A stretch of 14,964 nucleotides of DNA, from NCBI RefSeq assembly GCF_049514155.1, contig NZ_JBEKVH010000100.1:1-14964 (forward strand), in the 5' to 3' direction. The notes beneath the pieces are model-generated. The model did not search any database. It was not told the DNA's origin and saw nothing but the letters and a program-made list of their open reading frames with translations. Position 1 is the stretch's first letter. The number at the start of each line of letters is the position of its first letter. Below are positions 6,429-13,685 of the stretch, in pieces. This DNA is from Roseiarcus sp049514155. Lineage in GTDB: Bacteria > Pseudomonadota > Alphaproteobacteria > Rhizobiales > Beijerinckiaceae. Position numbers and translations under genes: made by a program.

Positions 6429-7889
6429 TCACGCCTCGAGGCGCTTGATGTACCACTGCAGGATGCGGTTCCAGATGTCTTCCTTGCCGACCTGGTCCTC
6501 GACGCCGTGGTCGAGATTGGGATTGTCGTTGACTTCGATCACCGCCAGCCCAGTTGGCGTCTCCTTGACATCGACGCCGTAGAGGCCAGCGCCGATCGCC
6601 CGCGCCGCTCGCAGCGCGACCTCGATCACTTGCGGCGGCGCCTCGGCGATGTCGAGCGTGCGATAGCCGCCCTCGCGCGCGCCGTTCGGCCCATGCTTGA
6701 TGATCTGCCAATGGCCGCGCGCCATGCGGTACTGGCAGACGAACAAAGGCTCGCCTTCGAGCACGCCGACGCGCCAATCGAACTCGGTCGGCATGAACGC
6801 CTGCGCCAGCAACAGGTCGGTGTCCTCGAACAGCTTGTCGGTCAACGCCTTCAGCGCGGCGAAATCGTCGACCTTGTGCACGCCGCGCGAGAACGAGCCG
6901 TCGGGGATCTTCACCACCATCGGCCAGCCGAGCAGCTTCTCCGCCCTGACGAGATCCTCGTCCTCGGCGAGCATGACGGTCGGCGGCGTCGGCACGCCGC
7001 GCGCCTCCATCATCTCGTGCAGATAAACCTTGTTGGTGCAGCGGATCATCGACACCGGATCGTCGATGACCGGCATGCCCTCCTGCAGCGCGCGGCGCGC
7101 GAAGCGATAAGTGTAATCGTTGATCGAGGTCGTGGCGCGGATGAACAGGCCGTCGAATTCCGCCAGCTCGGCGAGCTGACGTTTTGTCAACAGCTGCACG
7201 TCGACCGACTGCCGCTCGGCGAGCTTCTGGAAATGGCGGATGGTTTCGACCGAAGAGGGCGGCAGCGCCTCGTCGGGATCGTAGAGCACGGCGAGCGAAT
7301 ACTTCGCGACGGCGCGCGCGCGCGGGCTGCGCCAGTCGCGCTCGGTGTGGCGGTGCAGCGCGTCGCGAAAGAACTCGGCTTCCTGCGGGCCGAGCTTGGC
7401 GAGCGGCCGCGCGCGCAGGCGGTCGATCCGCCAACGCTTTCCCGGCGTGATCGTCACTTCCAGCGCCGGGCAGCGGTACCAGTCGAACAGCAGCCGGCCG
7501 AACGTCTCGAAGCGCGGGTCCAGGCAGAGGCCGAAGCAGAACAGCAGATCGAAGGTGGTCGTCTCGTCGGCGCGGGCGCGATGGGCGGCGGCGGTGAGCG
7601 CCTCTTGCAGGTCGGGCAGCGACTGCTCGTAGAGCTTGCGTTCGCGCAGCTCGAGCATGGTCTCGACGTTGGGGATGATGCGGTGGCCGCGCGCTTCGGC
7701 GAGCAGCGACGCGTAATAGCCGTTCGACTGGTAGTTGTAGGAGCGCGACAGGTTGACGATCTTGGCGCGCCCGCCGGTCGAGAACAGCTTCGGCCGCGCG
7801 AGATAGTCGCTGGTGGTGATGACCTTGTGCGGCGTTTCGGCGTTGGGAAAATCGCGCGAATGGTCGACGAGAATCACCCAGCCGTTCAT
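6429..7889 (-). CDS. RimK-type ATP-grasp ligase with N-terminal RLAN domain
   Basis: A 486-residue protein with two domains. Residues about 15-190 match the RimK-like ATP-grasp N-terminal (RLAN) domain (SLLAEARGHRIIPNVETMLE at 61-80, then LYEQSLP). Residues about 285-480 form the RimK-type ATP-grasp fold: CTNKVYLHEMMEARGVPTPP at 284-303, WPMVVKIPDGSFSRGVHKV with the ATP-binding Lys327, FDWRVGVLEGEPLFV near 370-384, and the metal-binding pair Glu452 and Asn454 in VIEVNDNPN. Catalytic residues are therefore present. RimK enzymes add amino acids to a carboxylate using ATP, for example glutamate on ribosomal protein S6. The substrate of RLAN-type members is unknown, and comparative work places them in peptide or metabolite modification neighbourhoods with GNAT acetyltransferases. 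The RimI-like gene 229 bp upstream on the same strand fits this. Start: ATG 7889, preceded by GGGAAC. Confidence 0.9.
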   Translation of the reverse strand: MNGWVILVDHSRDFPNAETPHKVITTSDYLARPKLFSTGGRAKIVNLSRSYNYQSNGYYASLLAEARGHRIIPNVETMLELRERKLYEQSLPDLQEALTAAAHRARADETTTFDLLFCFGLCLDPRFETFGRLLFDWYRCPALEVTITPGKRWRIDRLRARPLAKLGPQEAEFFRDALHRHTERDWRSPRARAVAKYSLAVLYDPDEALPPSSVETIRHFQKLAERQSVDVQLLTKRQLAELAEFDGLFIRATTSINDYTYRFARRALQEGMPVIDDPVSMIRCTNKVYLHEMMEARGVPTPPTVMLAEDEDLVRAEKLLGWPMVVKIPDGSFSRGVHKVDDFAALKALTDKLFEDTDLLLAQAFMPTEFDWRVGVLEGEPLFVCQYRMARGHWQIIKHGPNGAREGGYRTLDIAEAPPQVIEVALRAARAIGAGLYGVDVKETPTGLAVIEVNDNPNLDHGVEDQVGKEDIWNRILQWYIKRLEA

Positions 7890-8048
7890 GGCGTTCCCGA
7901 GGCGGCGTCGGCGCGGCGCAATGCGGGGTCGCGTTTGGTGGCGATCATGTGGCCGGTCGGCTCCCTAGCCGAGCGAAAAGCGGACGCCCGTCGCGACGGG
8001 AGCGAAGCGAATCGCGCGCCGAGCGGACTTGGGCACCATGCGTCGGAG

Positions 8049-8078
8049 AAAGGCGCGGCGCAAGTCGGTCGCCGCGCC
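8049..8078 (-). terminator. Hairpin with short T-run after the GNAT gene
   Basis: On the minus strand GGCGCGGCG pairs with CGCCGCGCC (8078-8070 and 8060-8052) around a 9-nt loop, followed by TTT then CTCC. The T-run is short, so termination may be partial. It lies 40-70 bp past the GNAT stop, suggesting the acetyltransferase and ligase are at least partly transcribed apart. The remaining gap, 7890-8048, has no recognisable gene; a 20-codon minus frame (7886-7948) ends in an ATGA overlap with the ligase start. Confidence 0.4.
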
Positions 8079-8118
8079 GCCGGCGCGGAGGCTTCGCCGC
8101 CCGCGGCGCGAAAAATCC

Positions 8119-8610
8119 TCACGCGGCGGCGCCGTCGGCGGCCGGCGCCAGCCGCTTCTCGAACCGCAGCGCGGTCCCGCCGTCTTCGTAATAGCCGGGA
8201 TATTGGCCGAACGGGCGAAAGCCGATCTTCTCGTAGAGGGCGATCGCCGCCGGGTTGTCGTAGCGCACCTCGAGCCGCAGCGCCTCGAGCCCGTGCGCGC
8301 GCGCGTAGCGTTCGCAGGCCTGCAGCAGGGCGCGGCCGACGCCGCGGCGGGTCTGGGCGGGGTCGACGGCGAGCGAATAGATGCGCGCGCTGCGGCCGCC
8401 GGCGCGCGCCGACAGCAGCGCGTAGCCCGCGACCCGTTCGCCGAAGCGGGCGACGATCAGCGGCCGGCGCGGCGCGCGGATGAAGGCGCGCAGCGAGCGG
8501 CGCGACAGGCGGTCGCCGGTGAAGGCCGCGGCTTCGAGCGCTTCGATCGCGCCGAGATCGTCGAGCGAAGCGGGTCCGATCGTCATGCCGCCGACGACAT
8601 GCGTATTCAT
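8119..8610 (-). CDS. GNAT family N-acetyltransferase, RimI-like
   Basis: A 163-residue acetyl-CoA-dependent transferase. The GNAT core runs from about residue 9 (MTIGPASLDDLGAIEALEAAAF) to 154. Motif A is clear: IYSLAVDP at 77-84 and RRGVGRALL at 88-96, which binds the acetyl-CoA pyrophosphate. Motif B follows as LEVRYDNPAAIALYEKIGF (113-131), and the YYEDGGTALRFEKRL end resembles RimI, the S18 alanine acetyltransferase. The substrate is not certain, because RLAN-RimK neighbourhoods often include their own GNAT enzyme, and rimI proper usually sits with tsaB. The ATG at 8610 has an AGGGA Shine-Dalgarno about 8 nt upstream; an internal ATG at 8586 is less supported. It is divergent from cfa with 102 bp between. 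Confidence 0.88.
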   Translation of the reverse strand: MNTHVVGGMTIGPASLDDLGAIEALEAAAFTGDRLSRRSLRAFIRAPRRPLIVARFGERVAGYALLSARAGGRSARIYSLAVDPAQTRRGVGRALLQACERYARAHGLEALRLEVRYDNPAAIALYEKIGFRPFGQYPGYYEDGGTALRFEKRLAPAADGAAA

Positions 8611-8712
8611 ATTCAGTCCCTTTGCGTCGGCGCGCTTGCCGTTCGCGCCGCATCGCGCCTAACTGGGGTTCACGCAGCGGCGATCCTCGCGCGTCGCCGC
8701 GACGGAGACAAT

Positions 8713-10017
8713 ATGGACAGGGCGGAAAAAAGGCTGGCGGGACTCGCGGCGCTGCTCGCCGACGCGCATCGCCGCCTCGGCCTCGAATTCGGCTTTCGGC
8801 TTTGGAATGGCGCGCGCGTCCCGGCCGACTGGCCGGCCGACGCGCTGACGATCGCCGTCGCCGACGAAGGCGCCGTCGCCGGACTGGCGCGTGCGCCGCG
8901 CCTGACGACGCTCGCCAATCTGTGGGCGGCGCGGCGGCTCGACATCCTCAACGGCACGCTGTTCGACCTCGCCGCCCGGCGGCCGAAGGCGCGCAGCCGC
9001 GCATTGCGCAAGAGCCTGCTTACGCCCGCCGCGTTTCGGGCCGCGCTGTCGTTCCTGTTCACGCCGCGCGGCGGACCGTGGCCGCTCGAGCAAATCGCCC
9101 AGGATCGCGAAAGCGACGGCAGCCAGGCCGAGAACAAGAAGAACATCGCCCACCATTACGATGTCTCCAACGCCTTCTATCGGCTGTGGCTCGACCAGGA
9201 CATGGTCTACACCTGCGGCTATTTCCACGACTGGAGCGACAGCCTCGAGGCGGCGCAGGCGAACAAGCTCGACATGGTCTGCCGCAAGCTGCGGCTCAAA
9301 GCCGGCGAGACGATGCTCGACATCGGCAGCGGCTGGGGCTCGCTCGCCTGCCACGCCGCGCGCCATTACGGCGTCAAGGTCGTCGGCGTCACGCTGTCGG
9401 AGCGCCAGATCGAATTCGCCCGCGACAAGGCGGCGCGGCTCGGGCTTGCCGACCAGGTGCGCTTCGAGCTGATCGACTACGCCCGGCTCGAGGGGCGCGA
9501 CCGTTTCGACAAGATCAGCTCGGTCGGCATGTTCGAGGCGATCGGCGCCGCCCATTTCGACACGTATTTCGCCACGGTGCGGCGGCTGTTGAAGCCGGGC
9601 GGGCTCTATCTGCATCATGCGATCACCCGGCCCGGCAAAGGCGCGACCGTCACGCAAGCGAAGAAGCGGCCGGAATTCGCCGCGCTGACGCGCTACATCT
9701 TTCCCGGCGGCGAACTCGACTACCTCTGGCGCACCGTCGCCGACCTCGAAGGCCACGGCTTCGAGGTGCGCGACGTCGAGGGCTGGCGCGAGCACTACCA
9801 ACGCACCTGCCGGATGTGGCACGACCGCCTGCTGGCGCGCTACGACGAGGCTTGCGGCGAAGTCGGCGAAGCGACGACGCGCGTTTGGCTCGCCTATCTC
9901 GCCGCCTGCTCGCTGGTGTTCGAGCGCGGCGCCTGCGGAATCTATCAGACGCTGGTCAGCAAGCGCGCGCGCGGCGCGAGCGCCCTGCCGCCGACCCGCG
10001 CCGACCTCTATCGTTAG
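8713..10017 (+). CDS. cfa: Cyclopropane-fatty-acyl-phospholipid synthase
   Basis: A 434-residue S-adenosylmethionine-dependent enzyme that adds a methylene group across the double bond of unsaturated acyl chains in membrane phospholipids. The N-terminal 120 residues form the lipid-binding domain. The catalytic domain begins near 140 (NKKNIAHHYDVSNAFYRLWL) and contains DMVYTCGYF with Cys168, the SAM loop LDIGSGWGSLA at 202-212, VGVTLSERQIEFAR at 224-237, Glu275 in MFEAIG, His302 in LHHAITRPG and Tyr362 in EHYQRT. The last residues align with the bicarbonate-site residues known from E. coli Cfa. Length is slightly above the usual 380-420. The ATG at 8713 has a CGGAG Shine-Dalgarno; the frame is open further upstream, but that part is antisense to the GNAT gene. 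It converges on ligA. Confidence 0.95.
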   Translation: MDRAEKRLAGLAALLADAHRRLGLEFGFRLWNGARVPADWPADALTIAVADEGAVAGLARAPRLTTLANLWAARRLDILNGTLFDLAARRPKARSRALRKSLLTPAAFRAALSFLFTPRGGPWPLEQIAQDRESDGSQAENKKNIAHHYDVSNAFYRLWLDQDMVYTCGYFHDWSDSLEAAQANKLDMVCRKLRLKAGETMLDIGSGWGSLACHAARHYGVKVVGVTLSERQIEFARDKAARLGLADQVRFELIDYARLEGRDRFDKISSVGMFEAIGAAHFDTYFATVRRLLKPGGLYLHHAITRPGKGATVTQAKKRPEFAALTRYIFPGGELDYLWRTVADLEGHGFEVRDVEGWREHYQRTCRMWHDRLLARYDEACGEVGEATTRVWLAYLAACSLVFERGACGIYQTLVSKRARGASALPPTRADLYR

Positions 10018-10050
10018 AGCGGGTTGGATTTGATAGAAATCACGCTTTGC

Positions 10051-10175
10051 GTCGTGGCCGGGCTTGACCCGGCCATCCATGCGTCGACGCCCTGCACATA
10101 AGGCCGTGGCCGAAGCGCATCTATCGATCCTCCGATCGACACGGCTTGGATGGCCGGGTCAAGCCCGGCCATGAC
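10051..10175. repeat. Two-hairpin palindromic element (REPIN-like), copy 2
   Basis: The 29-base ends, 10051-10079 and 10147-10175, are inverted copies with a single mismatch (position 10054 against its partner). Each end is itself a hairpin: TGGCCGGG/CCCGGCCA with loop CTTGA (10055-10075) and with loop TCAAG (10151-10171). The 67-bp centre shows no gene. It lies between the convergent cfa and ligA genes, where no other terminator is visible. Confidence 0.88.
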
Positions 10176-10223
10176 GGCGGTTGGGCCTGAATGCAGAATG
10201 CTCTTGCGCTCCGCGCCCCTGCT

Positions 10224-12332
10224 TCACTCCCGCCCGGCGCGCCGAAGCCACGCGTCCTCGTCGATCGTCTCGACGCCGAGTTCGCGCGCCTTGGTCAGTT
10301 TCGAGCCGGCGCCGGGGCCGGCGACGACGAGGTCGGTCTTGACGGAAATCGAGCCGGACACTTTTGCGCCCAGTCTTTCGGCCATCGCCTTGGCCTCGTC
10401 GCGCGTCATGCGCTCGAGCGAGCCGGTGAAGACGATCGTCTTGCCGGCGAGCGGATGGCCGGTTTCGAGCGCCGGCATCGGCTCGATCGTCACTTCGGCG
10501 ATAAGCTTGCCTAGGGCCTCCTCGTTGTGCGGCTCGGCGAAGAAGTCGACCAGCGATTCGATCACGGTCGGGCCGATCCCGTCGATGCCGCCGAGCGTCG
10601 CCGCCGCGTCGGCGCCGCGCGCGGCGCTCCTCAGAGCGTCGAAATCGGCGAAATGGCGCGCGAGACGGCGGGCGTTGGTCTCGCCGACGTGGCGCACGCC
10701 GAGCGCGTAGAGGAAGCGGTTGAAGGGGATGCGCCGCCGCGCCTCGATCGCGGCGAACAGATTGCGCGCCGAGACCTCGCCGAACCCCTCCCATTCGCGC
10801 AAGGGCGGTCGCCCCTGGCCGTCGCGCGCGGCGAGAATGAAGATGTCGGCGGCGATCTTGATCACGCCTTCCGTGAAGAACAGCGCGATCTGCTTGTCGC
10901 CGAGCCCCTCGATGTCGAAGGCGTTGCGCGAACAGAAATGCTTCAGGCCCTCGACCGCCTGCGCGGCGCAGACGAGGCGGCCGGTGCAGCGGCGCACGAC
11001 GTCGGCCTTGCCGGTCTTCTCGTCGATCTCGCGCAGCGCAAGCGAATCGCAAATCGGGCAAACGAAGTCGCCGTTGGCGTTCTTCGGGAATTCGAATTGC
11101 GTTCGATTAGCATGCTCTTCGTCGCGGACGACCTCGAGAATCTGCGGGATGACGTCGCCGGCGCGCTGCACCACGACCGTGTCGCCGACCCGCACGTCGA
11201 GCCGCGCGATCTCGTCCTCGTTGTGCAGCGAGGCGTTGGCGACGACGACGCCGCCCACAGTGACGGGATGCAGCTTGGCCACCGGCGTCAGCGCGCCGGT
11301 GCGGCCGACCTGGATTTCGATATTTTCGACGATCGTCGTCGCCCGTTCGGCGGGGAATTTGTGCGCCACTGCCCAGCGCGGGCTGCGCGAGACGAAGCCG
11401 AGCCGCTCTTGCAGCGCGAGATCGTCGACCTTGTAGACCACGCCGTCGATGTCGTAGCCGAGCGTCGCCCGCTGCGCTTCGATCGCGCGATAATGGGCGA
11501 GCATCTCGGCGGGCGAATGGCAGAGCCTGGTCAGCGGATTGACCGGCAGGCCGAAGCGGCGGAACGCGTCGATCGCGCCCTTCTGGGTCTTGGCGATCGG
11601 CGCGCTGAGCTCGCCCCAGGCGTAGGCGAAGAATTTCAGCGGCCGCTCGGCGGTGATCCTGGCGTCGAGCTGGCGCAGCGAGCCGGCGGCGGCGTTGCGC
11701 GGGTTGGCGAAGGCCGGCTTGCCGGCGGCCTGCTGGCGCGCGTTGAGCGCGTCGAAGTCGGTCTTCGCCATATAGACTTCGCCGCGCGCCTCGAGCACCG
11801 CCGGCGCGTCGGCCAGCGTTTGCGGGATCTCGGCGATCGTGCGCACGTTGGCGGTGACGTCCTCGCCCTCGTAGCCGTCGCCGCGCGTCGCCGCCTGCAC
11901 GAGCCGGCCGCGCTCGTAGCGCAGCGAGCAGGAGAGGCCGTCGATCTTCGGCTCGGCGGTGAAGGCGAGCGGCGCGTCGTCGCCGAGGCCGAGGAAGCGG
12001 CGCACCCGGGCGCAGAATTCCTCCACCTCCTCGTCGACGAAGACGTTGCCGAGCGACAGCATCGGCACGACGTGGCGGACCTTGGCGAATTCCTTGGCCG
12101 GCGCCGCGCCGACCTTGCGCGAGAGCGAATCCGGCCCGGCGAGCTCGGGAAACGCGGCCTCCAGCGCGGCGTAGCGCCGCCGCAGCGCGTCGTATTCGGC
12201 GTCGGAAATGGTCGGCGCGTCTTCGCCGTGGTAGCGCCGGTCGTGCCCGGCGATCTCCGCGCCGAGGCGCGCGTGCTCGGCCTGCGCTTCGTCGCGCGAG
12301 AGCTGGTCCGGCGGCTTGGGCTTGACGCTCAT
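10224..12332 (-). CDS. ligA: NAD-dependent DNA ligase
   Basis: A 702-residue ligase that seals nicks during replication and repair using NAD. Domains in order: Ia domain with the NAD-binding DRRYHGEDAPTISDAEYDAL (31-50), adenylation domain with the AMP-accepting Lys129 in EPKIDGL, ATRGDGYEGEDVT (148-160) and the late HKFPAE motif (324-329), OB fold beginning with VGRTGALTPVAKL (342-354), zinc finger with Cys425, Cys428, Cys449 and Cys455, helix-hairpin-helix region (about 465-600), and C-terminal BRCT domain (about 625-702, GKTIVFTGSLERMTRDEAK). All expected catalytic and metal residues are present. The zinc loop between the second and third cysteines is about six residues longer than in E. 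coli LigA, which is usual in alphaproteobacteria. No strong Shine-Dalgarno precedes the ATG at 12332. Two copies of one palindromic family flank the gene. Confidence 0.97.
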   Translation of the reverse strand: MSVKPKPPDQLSRDEAQAEHARLGAEIAGHDRRYHGEDAPTISDAEYDALRRRYAALEAAFPELAGPDSLSRKVGAAPAKEFAKVRHVVPMLSLGNVFVDEEVEEFCARVRRFLGLGDDAPLAFTAEPKIDGLSCSLRYERGRLVQAATRGDGYEGEDVTANVRTIAEIPQTLADAPAVLEARGEVYMAKTDFDALNARQQAAGKPAFANPRNAAAGSLRQLDARITAERPLKFFAYAWGELSAPIAKTQKGAIDAFRRFGLPVNPLTRLCHSPAEMLAHYRAIEAQRATLGYDIDGVVYKVDDLALQERLGFVSRSPRWAVAHKFPAERATTIVENIEIQVGRTGALTPVAKLHPVTVGGVVVANASLHNEDEIARLDVRVGDTVVVQRAGDVIPQILEVVRDEEHANRTQFEFPKNANGDFVCPICDSLALREIDEKTGKADVVRRCTGRLVCAAQAVEGLKHFCSRNAFDIEGLGDKQIALFFTEGVIKIAADIFILAARDGQGRPPLREWEGFGEVSARNLFAAIEARRRIPFNRFLYALGVRHVGETNARRLARHFADFDALRSAARGADAAATLGGIDGIGPTVIESLVDFFAEPHNEEALGKLIAEVTIEPMPALETGHPLAGKTIVFTGSLERMTRDEAKAMAERLGAKVSGSISVKTDLVVAGPGAGSKLTKARELGVETIDEDAWLRRAGRE

Positions 12333-12461
12333 GGCGGGAAGCTAGCTCAGGCGCGCGAGGGGCGGAAGCCGGGGCGCCCGGCTCAGGAGAGCGGAGACCG
12401 GCGGCCGAAAGCCGCGCGCTCGGCCTTGGACAGTGGCGACTGGCAGCCGAAACCTCAGACT

Positions 12462-12602
12462 CGTCATGGCCGGGCTTGTCCCGGCCACCCACGTCGTTGA
12501 GCCGCCGCTTCACAACTCGAGGAGCCACGCGTTCTCGACGTCTTCCCAGGGAGCGGCGCAAGTTTCACCGCGTGGATGGCCGGGACAAGCCCGGCCATGA
12601 CG
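12462..12602. repeat. Two-hairpin palindromic element (REPIN-like), copy 3
   Basis: The 32-base ends, 12462-12493 and 12571-12602, are inverted copies with one mismatch. Each end folds as TGGCCGGG/CCCGGCCA with a 5-nt loop, CTTGT at 12475-12479 and ACAAG at 12585-12589. It is the close relative of the copy at 10051-10175, differing in one loop base (A to T, changed in both halves). It lies in the 647-bp divergent gap between ligA and mtgA; 12333-12461 and 12792-12979 show nothing recognisable. Confidence 0.88.
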
Positions 12603-12653
12603 GCGGAGGGGGGTGGGGAGTGCTGCAAGCCCCGCCGTCGAATGCGGATTTCT

Positions 12654-12791
12654 CCATTGTTTGCTTGGCGGAGCGGAGCGCGAGAGGAACTCGAAGTCAA
12701 GGATGCGAAGCACCGCCTTCGGCGGCGGCCTTTCAGGCCGTCCTTGAGTTCGAGTTCCTCTCGCGCATAATCGCCTCCAAGCAATCAATGG
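12654..12791. repeat. 138-bp imperfect palindrome, unrelated to the other elements
   Basis: Two nested arm pairs are visible. The outer 15-base arms (12654-12668 and 12777-12791) match with one mismatch. The inner 25-base arms (12679-12703 and 12741-12765) also match with one mismatch, the left beginning CGCGAGAGGAACTCGAAG. The centre (12704-12740) can form small hairpins such as GCCTTCGGCGGC and GGCCTTTCAGGCC. No transposase frame or clear target duplication flanks it. It could be a MITE-like element or a large cruciform. The small open frames running through it are a by-product of the palindrome. Confidence 0.8.
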
Positions 12792-12979
12792 CGAGCCGTC
12801 GCCGAGGCCGGCGGGGGCTTGGCTCGTGCCCGAGCGGTTGGAAGAAGTCTGGCCTCGGCGCTCGTCTCAGCAGTTGCCGACGGCCGATTCGACAGCCGCG
12901 ATAGGCGACGCAAGGGCCGTGAAGCGATGAGCCCGCTCCCGCGCTTGCCCGAAGCGCCGGCTTACGCCAAGGCTGGGAC

Positions 12980-13669
12980 ATGGCTCGCCGGCGCTTCTCA
13001 TTCGCCATCCTGGCGCGAGGCGTCGGCCTCGTCGGTTTGGCGCTGGTCCTCGTCTTTGCGGCGCTTGTCGCCCTCTACGCCGTGGCGCGGCCGATCTCGA
13101 CGCTGATGCTCGGTCGCACGATCGAGGGCAAGAGCTACGAACGCGTCTACGTCAGACTGGCCGATATCGCGCCGGTCGCGGTCGCTTCTGTGATCGCTTC
13201 GGAAGACGACGGGTTCTGTCACAACGATGGGGTCGACTGGGACGCCCTCCATGAGGTCATGAGCGGCGCCGGCAGGAATGGCCCCCGTCGCGGCGCGTCG
13301 ACGATCACCATGCAGACCGCCAAGAACCTGTTCTTGTGGCCGGGCCGCTCGGCCATTCGCAAGGGGATCGAGATCGGCATGGCGCTGGTTCTCGGCAAGG
13401 TCTGGTCGAAGGCGCACATTGTCGAGGTCTACCTCAACGTCGCCGAATGGGGCGACGGCGTCTACGGCGTCGAGGCCGCCGCTGAGCGCTATTTCCACAA
13501 GCGGGCGAGCCAGCTCGACGCGCGCGAATCCGCGCTGCTGGCGACGTCGTTGCCGAACCCGATCAAGCGCAACGCCGCCCATCCCAGTCCGATGCAGCGC
13601 ATCCTCGCCGCCCGCATCGTCGCGCGCGCCAGCGACACCATCGAACAGTTGGATTGCCTGCCGCAGTAG
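12980..13669 (+). CDS. mtgA: Monofunctional biosynthetic peptidoglycan transglycosylase
   Basis: A 229-residue GT51 glycosyltransferase that polymerises lipid II into glycan strands on the outer face of the inner membrane, without a transpeptidase domain. An N-terminal basic stretch (MARRRF) and one membrane anchor (about residues 10-36) precede the catalytic domain. Signature motifs are ASEDDGFCHNDGVDW (73-87) with the catalytic Glu75, RRGASTITMQTAKNLFLW (103-120), KGIEIGMALVL with the second conserved glutamate Glu131, SKAHIVEVYLNVAEWGDGVYG (143-163) and AAERYFHK (167-174). Length is normal for MtgA. A GGCTGGG stretch precedes the ATG. It ends 16 bp before the stop of convergent miaA, with no terminator between. 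Its frequent alphaproteobacterial neighbour, rpmF, lies about 9 kb to the left. Confidence 0.95.
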   Translation: MARRRFSFAILARGVGLVGLALVLVFAALVALYAVARPISTLMLGRTIEGKSYERVYVRLADIAPVAVASVIASEDDGFCHNDGVDWDALHEVMSGAGRNGPRRGASTITMQTAKNLFLWPGRSAIRKGIEIGMALVLGKVWSKAHIVEVYLNVAEWGDGVYGVEAAAERYFHKRASQLDARESALLATSLPNPIKRNAAHPSPMQRILAARIVARASDTIEQLDCLPQ

Positions 13670-13685
13670 ATGGGCGGCGAGCGCC

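Noticed and set aside
6507..8483. 658-codon plus-strand open frame over the RimK-like and GNAT genes
   Set aside because: Antisense shadow caused by high third-position G+C; arginine- and histidine-rich product with no family motifs, while the minus strand encodes recognisable domains.
8659..10080. 473-codon minus-strand open frame opposite cfa
   Set aside because: Shadow of cfa, whose SAM-binding and active-site residues are all in the plus frame.
10527..12500. 657-codon plus-strand open frame opposite ligA
   Set aside because: Antisense to a complete DNA ligase with all catalytic motifs; composition typical of GC-rich shadow frames.
12510..12788. Short minus- and plus-strand frames in the ligA-mtgA gap
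   Set aside because: They run through palindromic elements and mirror one another; repeat by-products, not genes.
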